DNA from: Amblyornis subalaris
Lineage: Eukaryota; Chordata; Aves; Passeriformes; Ptilonorhynchidae
Assembly: GCA_018881555.1 (NCBI GenBank)
Contig: JACAXG010000108.1
Coordinates: 1,178,001-1,242,000 of the forward strand
Reading direction: 5' to 3'
DNA length: 64,000 nucleotides
Numbering within the stretch: position 1 is the first letter of the stretch; every line of letters begins with the position of its first letter. The position numbers and the translations under genes were made by a program. Shown one piece after another: positions 28,734-41,787 of the stretch. Under the pieces are notes generated by a model. It saw only the letters and a program-made list of their open reading frames with translations. It did no database searches and was not told where the DNA came from.

Positions 28734-30046
28734 CACTCCTTTCTCTACTTCTCCTTTCTCCCAGTCCATGGCAATAGTATTTGGACAGTTGTTTATATTT
28801 CACCTTGCATGCAGTAATAAAGTGAATGAAAAAATACTCCATTCATATTCCAAATGTTTTTGTAATTTAAATTCCCCGGTTGCTATCTAGCTCTATTGAT
28901 TTCAATAGGGTCACTGAGTGACAAACAACTAAAATTTGTGAGTAACAATGGCTCAAGAAATATGTACATCCAGTAAGAACAACTCTTACACAGCTTAGCA
29001 TCACTATTCCAAGTCAGCATCATTTCCAGCATCACAAATGACATAGTTGAAATAAAAGTTTCAGAGATTTTAAAGAATTTTCCAACTGGAGTGATATTAA
29101 TATCTTAAATCAGGAAGCACCTTACACCTCCAATGAACCCATTGATTAAGATTAGATCACTTATCTGGAATAAAGTACTACTCTGTTTGAGCAGGGACAT
29201 TGAACTAAGAGCCTCCAATTGTGTTTAAAAGGGATATAATTTTGAGAAGGACCTTGTCTAAGCAAGAGGTAGCTGAAAGGACGCCTAAGAGAATAGAAAT
29301 TAAGAGTATCTGTTCATTTGACTTATTAACAAAACATGAGCTGATTAACTGATAGTATTTGATAGTATTAAGGCATTGATACTGCAGAATTATTTTTCCT
29401 GGCTTTGAAATGTCCACAGGAAAAAAGTTCTGTGGTTTGTTGAACTCATTAATATGTTCATTTATTCAAAAAAATCACTATTTATTTTATGAAAGGATAC
29501 AGTCTTTCTAACACAAATCTGACACAGAGTGATTAAAAAAAAATATTGTTCTTCTCCAGATTCTCTACATTTAAAAATTTTACGGGCTGCCTATTACCTA
29601 TGACTTTTCCAGTACAGATGCTGTTCAAAATGAATTTAAAACATTTCTGTATGAAAAGTAAGGCAAATAATTCCCCAGTAGGGCCTTGCACCCTTATGCA
29701 ATGTAGATGGTTAGAAAATGATATATTTTGAAAATTAAAGCCTGCTTTAAATGTCATATTGCAGTCAACATGAAACATTTCAATCCATTATAACTCTATT
29801 AAAGGTAACAAAGATACAACGTGTCTGATTTTAAAAGCCTGCCAAAAAGTCAGATGGAAATTAAAAGCCAAATGTCTATAAATAAGGGAAGGTTTTATTC
29901 CTCCTACAACCTTGTCAACATATAGTTAAAGATACATTTCTTGAACACCGTCAACAGAAGTGGAAATTGCGTGGTTGAGAAAGACACATGAGAAGGCAAC
30001 GGACTGAAAAGTATTTCCGAACAGATAAAATGTAAATGAATCATTA

Positions 30047-30525
30047 AGGAAACTTCCAACCCTCCAGGAGCCACTCTGGAGTCACACTGGCACCACCTGA
30101 GCTGGGATTGAGGCCCCTTCCCAGCTACAGCCCCACCACTCACACAGTCACACCAAGTCTCCTTACCAGCTCCACCCTGGGCTTCCCATAGCACAGTCCC
30201 AGCTGTCCAGATCCTTAAAATAATTTTATCATGGTGCGATAACTAAATAACAGAATGACAAAATAAAATAACAACTCAGGCTGGTGCCTTCAAGGAGGGA
30301 CCCTGAGCAAAGGAAGTCCTGGGCTTTTATACCACCACAGTCTAAGCATGCCAAATTCCATGTGTCCTTGGCTCCTGCTGTCCCTGAGGGTCCCATCCCC
30401 TGGCTGGTCCACAGGTCCCTGTGCCCGCTTGGGCTCAGGGTCGGGCTCCTGCCCCTCGGAGCCCAGCCTGCACCTCCACTGCAGCTGCACACCAAGCTAC
30501 CTGCACTAATTGTGCTCCTCAACAC
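30047..30525 (-). mobile_element. LTR-like insertion (probable solo LTR of an endogenous retrovirus)
   Basis: This is a block of about 480 bp, much richer in GC than the surrounding intron. Read on the minus strand it has a GC-rich first half, a TATAAAAG box (30324-30331), then a T-rich stretch and a second GC-rich section, the layout expected of U3, R and U5 in a long terminal repeat. The pentamer CATTA occurs directly at both edges (30042-30046 and 30526-30530) and could be a target-site duplication, although the ends inside it do not show canonical TG...CA. No gag, pol or env reading frame accompanies it, so if it is retroviral it is a solo remnant without coding capacity. Frames of up to 128 codons across it reflect base composition. 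The family (class II or class III) cannot be fixed from sequence alone. Confidence 0.5.
30324..30331 (-). promoter_or_regulatory. TATA box inside the LTR-like insertion
   Basis: TATAAAAG on the minus strand, about 195 bp into the inserted block and in the same orientation as neurexin-1 transcription. A G/C-flanked TATA box at this place is typical of LTR promoters. Whether it is active is unknown. Confidence 0.4.
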
Positions 30526-33500
30526 CATTATCAGACAGAAATTAGTGAACTCAAGTGCTCTTGAAGACAATAGAACTATTCCAGTCTCCACACTCCTGAC
30601 ATCAGGAAATGTCAAGGCCTATACTTCAGTTTAACCATAGTTGCAATCAATTCCATTAAAATAAATGAACTGCACATGCACTGATTTGCTTCTTATGGCT
30701 TATTAGTTGTGCCAAATCCAAAATGAAAGCAGTGAAGGGGTTGGTTAGTTGAAGGGATTTGTAACAGGATGCAGGAACTAGGACATTAGCTCAAATACTA
30801 TGCAGGTTGATAGAGACCAAATGTTGTCACCATCTGTTGGCGCCCTATGTGAAATCATTCAGTGGTTCCAGTCCAGGGACTTTACAAACTCAACAGATAC
30901 CTGGCAAAAGTTAAAAATTCCATAAGCCAAGTAACTTGAGCTGGTAGAGTTTCCAAGTTTGCTGACTCAGCTGGGAAGCCAATAAGTGGAAAACACAAAC
31001 TAGGACCTGAGCATCTCCCACAAAAGTAGTTCTGCATAGATGTGCATATAGGCCAAAAAACAGCAAATGAAAAACCAAAACTAAATTTACTCTGTATAGG
31101 TCCATCAAAAGGTAATGTTCTTTTCACAGATATAATAATTTTTTAAAGTCATTATTTCATGCAAAACATTAGTGCCTGAAGTTATGTTTTTATTCAAGCA
31201 CCTGTGCCAGTATCCTGACTCTCAGAAATGTTGTTGCGTTTCTGGCAACCTTTAAAAATAAAACCCCTATTCTTCAAATGGAGATCAAAACATTTGAAAT
31301 AGCTGACCTTAAGTTATTTAATAGTGTTAGAATAGACAGGAGTTTGGCTGCAAATGCCTAGCATGCTTCTAGGCTAAAGTCTTTATTTCTTATTGGCTTC
31401 CTTACTAATACAATATTCCAGCTACCCAGTCTTGCATTAACTTAGTTATTTTTAAGTGACGTTTATATTATGTTCCTTGCTAAATTGTGCATCTCATAAT
31501 TTAATCTTGGAAAATCCTTAGAGAGCTCTCAAAAGTAACAAAAACTTGTCTTAGAAGAAATCTATAGCATGCTGAAAATAAAAGCACTGCTAACTGCAAG
31601 CCTGCTAAATTCACTGAAAAATGATCCACGCCCAAGGATGTCAGATGCTGGACGAAGATAAGATGTTGCTATTGTTGCAGCAGAAAGATGGTACTGGCAG
31701 CACCACAACCTACAGAGTTTGCTGAGATGGAGCCTCTGCTGAAAATAGGTAATTGCATTATGGGCAATGTGCAGTGAAGTTTCATACTGCTTGTTTGCAA
31801 AGGCATTGAAGAGTTAAGAAGTTCTGTGGCATACATGCTCTCCTACTAATTACTCAGCTACTAATAGCAGACAAAATATTGTTGTGGTAGCATTTCTGAA
31901 TATTTTCAAGTAGACAGACACAGGCTATAGCTGAAGGAAAAATAGAAAGAGCACAGTTTCTTAAAGATGTTACATCCCGAAATGCATAAATAGCAACCAT
32001 TCTTCTTCTAACAAAAATGAAATCAAATGAAATGCAAGATATGAAATCTTTGGAAAAACACCAAGCCTCCCTGAAGCACATGAATCCACCCCTGAAGCAG
32101 CTGTTCAGAGGCATCTCAGAGGCAGACCTGGCATAGGGAAGGACTGATGAGCAAGTTGCATACTGACTGCAGTCTTGTAGCATTGTACCGTTGCCCTAAT
32201 TCCAAGCATGAACAAGCCCAAAACTTTAGGATGTTTCATTTTATATACAAATCAAACTTGAAAGCCAAAGCTAGTCTTCACCAGTATTAAATGTACTCAA
32301 ACCCCCCAAAAATATCAGGTAAAAGAGGAACACCATATAAAAACGTCTGTTTGGTTGACTCAAGGAAGCCTGAAAATAAGAACCAGCAAGCAGCTACAAA
32401 TGATACTTTATTTGGAAAGACTTCCTAGTCATTACCCCAAGGATTGTCTTTGGAACATCAGTGTTTACTTATGTTATCAAATCTGTCCATGCAACAAACA
32501 GTGTTTAATAGGGGTACACAGACACAGCTGTATTTGTACTTGAATCTTTAAGGTTATTAGACCATTATAATAAGAGCTAACAGGGACCAGCCAGGTTGGG
32601 CCAATTCACTTCCTTCCCCACTTCTTTCTGTTCTACTACATAATAGATTTTCAATTGCGGCCTGGCACAGAAACGCTACATGCTTTGTCATTACAATAAT
32701 TGCTGTCATTCTTCTTTGCAAAGTCCTTATGCTGTTGTTTGTAAGCAACAATTCTCTGCCAGCTTCAGAGGACAAAGAGCTGCAGTGAAAAATATGCATC
32801 TTAATGTTTTTCACTGGGTTACATAGTTAAGTAATTAGAGAGCATGGTTTAACCACTGGATTCCACAACAATGTTTGGAGAGAACCTGACAAAACAGTTT
32901 TGGGCTGCAAGCTATTCAATCATCTCACCAGGGACTGACTCAAGTGTTGGCTCTGACACTCCATATGCCAGTGCTATTAGCTCTAACTNGGTTCACTCGT
33001 GTATGCAAGAAAGGTGAGCAGTTAATCACTCTCTGAAGACTAACCCAGCCTAATTAGTGCAGTGATTTTGTGCAGGCCACTCGCTTCCAAAGGTCTGGCT
33101 GGAGGAAATTACAACTGCTTTTAATATCCAGAAGATCAGTATTCAGTAGTTTGGGAGGCCTTACTTTAATACAGTACTTTATAGTAACATACACAAAGAT
33201 GTCAAGAATCCTTCAACACTGTAAGTAAAACCAGTGCATGGGGAAAATTATTCTGCGAAGAAACGTGCTCAGAGATAAACCATTTTTCAATAAGCATTCA
33301 TCAAATTTTGCTAAAAAAAACACAGCCCAAAGTAAAACAGAACATTTCCCAAGAAAAGAAGGAAAAAGCAATGATTCAAATACACTAAACACCAGTCCTG
33401 CAGAATGAGCTGCAGCGCACCAACCTGGAAGTTTTGAGGACTCCTGCACCACACTATTTTCTTACAGCATTTCTGTAACATAAAGCATGTTTCCAGATAT

Positions 33501-34837
33501 GTTCCTCACACAAAGACAGATTCCATTGAAGACACAAATATTAAGATAGAGATTGCATGTTATTTGACTTGAAACTTGTTAAATTTTACAAGTCATAAGA
33601 AGGTTCTCTGCCTATTCATGTAATGAACATAAATCAGAAATTAAGAATCATTATTTAAATCCAGAAGGTTTTGTTCATATCCTGTTTAGCTCTCAAAGGA
33701 TACTACCTACTCACATGCTAGAGTCTCAGTGAGAAGGCTATTCAATGAGAGGCTGGCTTTGTAATGATATTGCCAGCATTCGTAATAACAATGCAACCTA
33801 AACACTGCAATTAAACAAGAGAGTAGTATTTTTGGAATACCCCGCTGTTCTAAAGTGCATTCTGAATATTAACATATTCCAGTAAATTAGTTTGCACTCA
33901 TTATCATAAGCAATTACTTACTGTTTAGATGCTGCTGATATTAAATTGGCAAGCAATTTGCAAGAACTAATACATAGCAAAAAAAACTTTTAAAAATTTT
34001 AACAGTATGAAAAGACAAGTGTTTCTAGTAACAGAGTCCCTTATATACAGATCTCTCTCTCTCTAAAAATTCTGTGTATCTCTTCCTATCTGATATCTCT
34101 TCAGCAGCAAGCGGATAAGTAACTACCTGAGGCTCTGTGACAAACTCTTTAAAAACCTTGTTTTGATTCTGTGGAGTAAATCATAAATACCTCAGGCCAA
34201 ATGCGACAGTAACATCTCATTCACACCAAAAAAAGAAAGTGTTTTCAGTGTTTTCATGCTCATTTTTGAAAATAATAGTTTAGAAAATATATCAATGTGA
34301 TGTTCAGTTCTTTGCTCTAAAAGCTATTACTTTTTATGATATAACACTGTCAGATGGTGAGGGTAAATCAACACCTTTGTCCTCAAGATACAGCCAGGAA
34401 CAGAACAAGGCATGGAGAATCTGTCCTGCTTTTAGCAATAACGACAACCTAAGCCTATTTCTCTTCAGTCCAAGAAAGCAGTAATCCCAAAGGAAATAAC
34501 CTCAAAAATAAAACGCCAAGTTAAGAAANAACCAGGACTACTTTTCTGAAGGACATTTGGTGAAGGTGACGGAGACATCCCTAACCCAGTGTTCTGTTTA
34601 GGCACAGAAAATGTGCAGATCAGGTAGTGTGAGACAAAGATAACCCAAAGAGCTTCGTGGGGAGTCTGAAATGAAGAGAACAATTTGCTCTGTTCCTTAG
34701 TTTCCATCTCAGCCCCAANTTTCACGTGAGAAACACAGCATGTCTTGGCTTACATGACACCACTGCTCAGGTTGCTTCACACACAGAGGCATCCCAGAGC
34801 ACAACCAAGGATGGGGGTCAAATGTGAAGGTTTGGAA
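30526..34837 (-). other. NRXN1: Neurexin-1 upstream intron between the LTR-like block and a CR1 tail
   Basis: AT-rich intronic sequence with no exon, RNA gene or recognisable repeat family. It contains short A-runs, a CT-rich stretch near 34053-34064 and a short GTGTTTTCA duplication near 34230-34255. Isolated n bases become frequent from about 32990 onward. Confidence 0.7.
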
Positions 34838-34948
34838 TAGCTGTGCTATGGTGCACTTTGTGCCGTGCTCTACTCGACAAGGTAGGGATCAGTCAAAGGT
34901 TGAATTCNATGATCTTAGCTCTTTTCCAACATAAATGATTCTGTGAAT
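34838..34948 (+). mobile_element. CR1-type LINE 3' tail fragment
   Basis: The end of this segment reads as a diverged form of the avian CR1 terminus: ATGATCTTAGCTCTTTTCC, then a TAAATGATTCTGTGAAT tail. The upstream part (a ...GTGCTCTACTCGAC... block) fits the related 3' region of one of the shorter-tailed CR1 subfamilies. Only about 110 bp is recognisable, it is heavily mutated and it has no coding capacity. Confidence 0.6.
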
Positions 34949-37900
34949 GGGTTATCCCTTTGCCTGAGCCAGCCTGCACAGCCAAAGAGCAAAGAACCAG
35001 CACCCAATAGAGCTATCAGCCATCAAGGACCTCTAAGCTGCCCCTGTAGATACAGGATGGGCAGGCTAATCCTTATGCTCCTGATGAGCTGAAAGATCTC
35101 AGTGTGCCCAAGAGGAATTTCGGACCCATGTTTCAGTCAGTAACACACTCACAGATCCTGATCCGGTGGGATTAAGCACCTATTTAAACCACAACCTCAG
35201 CTGAGGGTAGGAGACTGCAAACTACTTGTATGGGTATTGTGCCTACCTGCTTATGCAAAATTGCCTTTAATGCAACTGTGAACCTCAATGGGGACCTCGG
35301 GAACCCAGCATCCCATAAACAAACCACAGTAGTTTAGTTCCCAGAATACATTTCTAAAAGCATAACTTGTGATCTCAGGTCTCAATCTTTCAAGCTGTGT
35401 TTCAGTCTGGAACCAATTGCTATAGCCATCTTATCTTGCAAAATACACAAGATGGTAATAGAAACAATAATGCACCCTTAACTCCAGGAGCACAATGGTC
35501 CCTGTCTGCTGTGCTCAACTATGTACTCTTCCATTATAGATTATGGGGTTGAAAATATCTTTGCTAAAAATAGATACAATTTTTTGAAAATAATTTAGTC
35601 AGTTCCTAAACATATTTTATCCTATTCAAAGCTGGAGCATTTTCAGCACCTTTCCTGTTACTACCTTTAAAAACATACACTTCTAAATGATTATTTTTTT
35701 TTAAATCAAACTTTCCCATTAGCTTTGTGAAGTTAAACTGCAGACTTTTGCAGCTAAAAATGATGTGTGCCTTGGTCTCTGAAACAAAGTAATGAAGTTC
35801 TCATCTGATTAGGAAACCCAGTGTTTTGTCCTTATTGACCTTGAATAGGAAAAAAACTATTCCGCAACTGTTTGTAATGAGAGTAGGGCTTCAGTCACTT
35901 CATGTTTCCCCTTTCATCAATCCTCCATCCCCTCCTTCTTCTAATCCTAATCTGCAAGGGTTCTGACAAATTGTTTGGTTTCTAACAAGGTGGCAGAGAC
36001 ACAGGACATGTCTCCAAACAATCCTCCCTCTTCTGCTTGGGGAAAAAAAATACCTTACAGCTGATGTTCAGTATCAATGTCCTTAAGCTACTAACTCCTT
36101 GTACGCTGAAAGAGAAGGTATGGAAGCATCAAATTACATTTNGATAAATAAAAGATGAAGCATAACAGCATACAAGGAAAAACAAATTTTTCACAAATGC
36201 CAAAAGACCTATTTCTAGATTTTCTGGAGAAATCCTGACTCATCTACATTCAGGATCTTGGCTGTACATGACATTTAGCCATAGGATTGTTAAACTAGAA
36301 CTATAATGTAAATCACAAGAGTATTTCCTTAAACAGCAATTGCTATTCATTCCTATTAAACCTCCTTAATGTTTGTAGACCCAAACATGGCTTGTGCAGA
36401 TCTATGTCACACAGAAACTTAACAGTGATGAAAAATGTCATGTGTNTTATGAATAGGAATCATCTCCAAAGTCTCATAGTTTAATAATATAAAAAACTAA
36501 GGGAATCTGAACTTTCACTAAGAAAGAGTAGATTGTTAGAATTAACAGCTGAAATGAGAATTTGTGTATGTATGTGACCCCAAAATATCCTAAAGCCACC
36601 TTAAAATATAAGGAGGAGCTCCTAATTTGCAAATAACAAGGCGTTTTTGTGTTCCTTAGCAGTTTGCTTTCAGTCTGCCTCAACCTTAAACTTACATGTG
36701 AGCAGTTCCATACACAGATCAGGTGTGGGTTCAAGGGAAAGCAGAGGGTAGACACATGCCACGAATAAAGGAAAGGATACAGAAAAAGCTTTGGATTAGA
36801 ATTACACNGCATCCCTCCAACAGTAACTCCAACAGAACTGAATCTGACACTTACAAAAGAGTCACAAGAGGGCACAACCAAGGAANGAAATGTTACGAAG
36901 TAATTGAAGTTACCCTGTGAGCCTCTTTATGCTTATGCAAACACAGAGNGCATCTTAAAAAGATGTCTGACCTAAAGAACCAGTCTTGCTCCGATTCTTG
37001 TGCTGGTGGCTGGAGAAGTCTGCTATTGTTATCTCAATCTGATCAACTTGACATAATTGTAAAGCACAGCCAAATCACAAGTGAATCCTCTGAATGCATG
37101 TCAGCCAAGCCTGGACCCCTCAAACCCCAGACTGTGTTATCCCACGTATATTATTGCCTCTTCCCAAGGTCAGCAGTAGTGTCCAAGAGACTTAGTGGTC
37201 ACTGCTTCAGGAAGCTGATGCAGTTCAACTGATGCCTCTTCCTCCTCTGGAACAGTCTAGATGGCCCTGTGTGCTGTGGACTTCAGTTATCAGGGCACTC
37301 TTCTCCTAGCACCTGTCTCAGGGAACACTTAAATATTTCGTGGCTGTTTCATCTTCTCAAGGGATTAAACTCATNGTATAAGACAAAAATGATAAGGAAA
37401 GAATGAAAGTCACAAAACTGCAGATAAACAAAATCCACAAGGTTCTACAGTAGTGCAAACATAACTGATTGTCAGCTTCTACAAAACCTACCTAATAGGA
37501 GCTGTTATCAAAATGAAGGTCATGTTAAATGGTACTAAGCACATCCTGTACTTACACTGATATTCATGTTAATGTTCATCAAAGTAATTTCTGTTTTAAA
37601 AGGGACGATTATTTAGCACCATTATCAGTCTCAGCCTCAATACTATGCTGTCACTAATATGCAGAAACCTCAGCTTCAGAAAAAGATGAATTATCTCGAG
37701 TGCTGAGTCAGTATGAGCCGTATATCTTGGACAAAATACAGTTTCTGCACAGAAAAAAACCCCCATACTGTTTGAGCAAGACACTGTGCCCCTTAGTATT
37801 CCCTTCAGTATAGGTGGTGACCTGGATCCTACATCAGTAACTCAATTTATGAATTCTGGACAGCATATAGTAAACTGCTTTCTGCAGCAATTTGCACTGA

Positions 37901-40900
37901 TGGAGGAGAGCTATTGAGGAACTTTCTCCTCTTTTAAAGAAGATACTTTAGCTGTCACATCGTGTATAACAATCAATGTTTCCCCTTGCTTCTTTCAGCT
38001 GCTTTCCAAGTTGGCAGTCTTAAGAAAGCATTTTCAAAAGAAATTGAACTGGTATGTTTTCCTCATGTTCTTCTATGCAGTGTTTTATAAGGGAAAAAAG
38101 TGTCATTTCATCTGAAAAGATACTCTGAACTATTAGAGTTTGGGATTTTTTGCCTCAGTGTGATTCATTTACTTGCACTCAAGACAGATAGTAAAAGAAC
38201 AAGCAGCCTGACCTTTGGACAACTGTCAAAAAGCCCAACTCTGCAACTACAACAACCAGCGTGACCTTCTTCACCACATTCGGCAGCCAAGAATCACANG
38301 CAAGGAGGGAGAAAAAAAGCAGCCTGGCCTGTGTAGAAAACTGCACTAGGTCAGGTTGCACAGCCTGTTCTCAAAGCACCTGAAGAGGAACACTTTGTGA
38401 ACCCTCTCAGAGCNCCTGGGACCCACCAGCTGAACCTCAGAACCGTTCTCAGTGATGCCCTGCCAGCAGCAGCTGCCAGTTTTGCCAGAAGAGATTTATA
38501 CACATTTCTGTAGCTCTGTCTCTGTCGTCTCAGACTCGATACCACATATGATCTGTCTTTCTGAGGGCACCATAAACACCATATTCTTTACTTCTCCATA
38601 ATCCACACCCAGTTTTTCACAGCTGAGTGTGTACAGAGCCGGTAGGAAGGATTTTGAGGGAATAGTTCCATGCACGGAGACCTCAGGCTCTCCAGTTTTT
38701 GCCCAACACACCACTGGAAACCAGAGTAACTTGTTCCCAGCAGCACACTCACTGCAGCAATTGGGCTGCATGACAAGCCAAAGTTTGCTTCCAACAGATT
38801 TCCAAGGTCAAGATCACCAAAAGCATATATTGCAGCAGTGCTGCAAAGTAAAACACAAAGTGGCTATAAATGAAAAGAAAACCTATCATGACTACTCTTA
38901 ATCCTGAATAGTTCTACACTCCAAGCAAAACATGTCAGTCATGCTCTTAGAAATAGAAATAGCCACTGTATTTTCTGGCTCCTTTCTACACTGCATCAAT
39001 AGAGGCTTGGTTTTATTAGGACAAATATACAGTGCAATATCCTATGCCATGCAATATGCTCTACGACTCAGAGGGCATTGGTTGATTTTATTGATTCAGT
39101 TTTCACACTGCTGTAACCCCATTATTGCCAGCAGAGCAATTGGANACTGCAAGCAGATTCTGGATTGATAGATCCTGATATTTCTAATTTTCAAATGTGT
39201 ACAGCCAGCTTTATTTCTTTTTTTTTTTTTTTAATTTGGATTTTCCTTTCTAATAAACTCACTGCTATGGGACACCTACTCGATGGTACTCTAGTAAAAA
39301 AAGGACAGAATTCATTCCATTAGAGGCATTTATTGGTATTATTAGGATTTTACAACATGATAGCATAATCTATCCTTTGCCTGAAGTAAACACTCTTAAA
39401 GGAAAGTCCACAGGGAGACTAAAACTGAAGCATTTTTTAAAGTGGTGAATACTAATCAGATATATAGCTGGAGGAAAAAATAATGTTATAACAGGAAGAT
39501 ACAGTGAGTAGACCACGTGACAAGTATGATACCAAGGAATCAAAAAATGACTGTAGCATATATTTTGGAGCAGTAAGAGGGGGAGAAGAAATCAAGGACA
39601 AACTGGCAGGAGGGAAACATGCCTGTCACTAATACGAGCTAGAGAAGAAAATCAGGACAGAAAGGTGAAGATTTGAACGCTCGCACTGAAATCAGCACAG
39701 TGGGAAAGNTGAGCCAGAGATTTCCCAGCTCGTGTCTCCAGGCTCTGTTACTGCTCAGGAAGAGACTACCAGGGTTTCAAGCTACCACTCATGTTGTAAT
39801 GATTGGAGGACACCTGGATTCTTATGGATGTGTTGCAAGATACCTAGATTCTTAACCACCATACCTCTGCTATTCAAACAGGTCCAACCCTTCCTGTAAT
39901 CTTCTAACTCTTTATTCAGTGTTTTTCCTATGTTTGTACTGGTCTTGATGCTATTGGATTCTTGTCCACAGAAACATTAAGTACACTTGGGGCTTCTATA
40001 GAAATACTTGGTAATAATGCAGCCAGTCATTTATTGAGCTCAAAAGCAGAACTGTAGCATAAAGTGCACAGTAACACTACCTATTTAGATTATGGGAGAT
40101 AATAGTCTCATAAATTGTGACTATGGTTAAAGTGATCAACACTGACTCTTTCTTAATAGGCCTATTACAAGGTCAGTAATAGAGGATAAGGAAAAAAGTA
40201 GCATTTATAGCCTTTACTTGTTTAGAAGTCAGGTTTCCCATTTAGTACCAAACCAACCCCAAAAAAGAAAAAGCTATACTCTACATATACACCAGTTTCT
40301 GAAGTATTAGCAAATACNATTTAAGAAACCTTTTCACTTCTGCCTATTTGCATTTTATTAAGTTAATATGACAAAAGTGAAGGCATTCAAAGCAAAAGTA
40401 TTGATCCCAGAGATTGTTTCTTTTCTCACAAACAGTAAAGTTTGTAAGTAAATTAGGAATAACTCATCTGAAGACAACTGAAGAGACACAACAACACTGT
40501 AATAAGAAGAGATTGTCTCCAGAGCTGTAAAACCAGAAGCATCACTTGGTAGGAGTTGTATATCATGGATACAACAGAATGAAGCTGAGATGGAGCTTCC
40601 CTCTTGGAGGACAGGTGTGGAAACACATCTCCAAGACTTGTGTCTCCTTGTATTCACCCTACCTTTCCTAAGGAGCCAACTGGCAATAGAAAGAATTCCT
40701 CCCTGGGATGTATGACTGCCTGTGGCTACCTTAAACACGATGCCTCAAGTTTAGATGCTTGCTGCAGATGAGAGGATTCACACTTCCTCAGAAAATCCCA
40801 GAGCTATTTGCACTGGTTAAAAGCAGGCAAGAACACTGCCAACAAGTTCAGCTGCATGGGGAGGGGCTGATTTTCTCTACTAACACAGGTGGGAGAGGAG

Positions 40901-41445
40901 GAACAGTTTAGAGGACAAAAAGCAGCAAAGCAGAAATTCCCAAATTGTTCGTAAAAAAAATTATAACAACTGTAATTTGTGATAAATGATTATTTAGGCT
41001 TTGTTAACTGATCATCAGATGCAGACAGGCACTAAGAACAGAGAAGCTGTAAAAGGAGACACACAAAAGATTTGCTTTGCACCAGCCTCGAGTTTGTACA
41101 CTATGAAGCTTACCATTTATATTGTAACTTTGAAGCTTTAATTAAGAATTAATTCTTTCAAAGTAGTTTGTAAAGTTCTGTAGCTCTAATTGATTTGTAA
41201 GCATTTTTCCTTTCAGTCCATACACAGGTAATAGCACAGTATGCATGCTACTAATCAATCTCATCCTCAAGCCACATCAATCTTGGATTTTTATCAATCC
41301 AATTTTGCCTAAGCTAACAAAAAAGCCAGAAGATAAATATTTCACGAGGAGTAAGGTGATACATGAGACTTCCTCCAAGACCTGGGGGAAGTCTGTAAAA
41401 AATGCCCAGTAAGACAGAATAACAGACAGAAAAAGACTTGCTGGT

Positions 41446-41469
41446 AAACAAACAAACAAACAAAAAACA
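41446..41469. repeat. (AAAC)n simple repeat
   Basis: About four AAAC units followed by an A-rich end. Low-complexity intronic sequence. Confidence 0.85.
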
Positions 41470-41769
41470 AATCAAAAAAAATGTCTTTGAGTAGTAAAAG
41501 CAAATTATCATATTTGCCCAACTTCAAAGAAGGTAGAATGTCTCTAGAGACACATTTGCATTGAGCACAGCCCTATTAAAATTGATGGCAACTATTATTT
41601 AAGGAGACTCAACCTCTGTGTTTCCTAAAGGGGAGAATATCACATGGTGAGATGTGTGCATAAGAAAACAGAAGACGGCAGCTAACTCTAGGCATCAAAG
41701 TCAAATGATCCATGTAAGATCATAAGCAGACCAAACGAGAAATTTCACTCTCCACAGGTTATTCAGATG

Positions 41770-41787
41770 TATATATATATATATATA
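41770..41787. repeat. (TA)9 microsatellite
   Basis: Nine uninterrupted TA units in AT-rich sequence. Confidence 0.9.

Larger units (their letters stand above)
23741..30046 (-). other. NRXN1: Neurexin-1 upstream intron (intron 17), part next to the exon
   Basis: The first 120 bp upstream of the acceptor (to about 23860) share the raised GC and CpG content of the exon and happen to stay open in its frame as far as an ATG at 23836-23838. There is no reason to treat that as a start, because the frame runs through the polypyrimidine tract. The remainder is AT-rich with a short AT microsatellite (27087-27101), A17 followed by an A/C-rich stretch (28683-28733) and an 11-bp tandem duplication around 29350-29371. 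No beta-neurexin first exon is seen. Confidence 0.75.

Noticed and set aside
28681..28890. 75-codon frame beginning with a Lys-rich segment
   Set aside because: The Lys-rich part is a translation of the A17 and A/C-rich low-complexity tract.
30229..30634. Overlapping frames of 66-128 codons on both strands
   Set aside because: They coincide with the GC-rich LTR-like block. Frames are open on both strands at once and no retroviral or cellular protein domain is visible.
36474..36881. 135-codon minus-strand frame
   Set aside because: It has one undetermined residue, no domain and no flanking splice signals that I trust. Best explained as chance.
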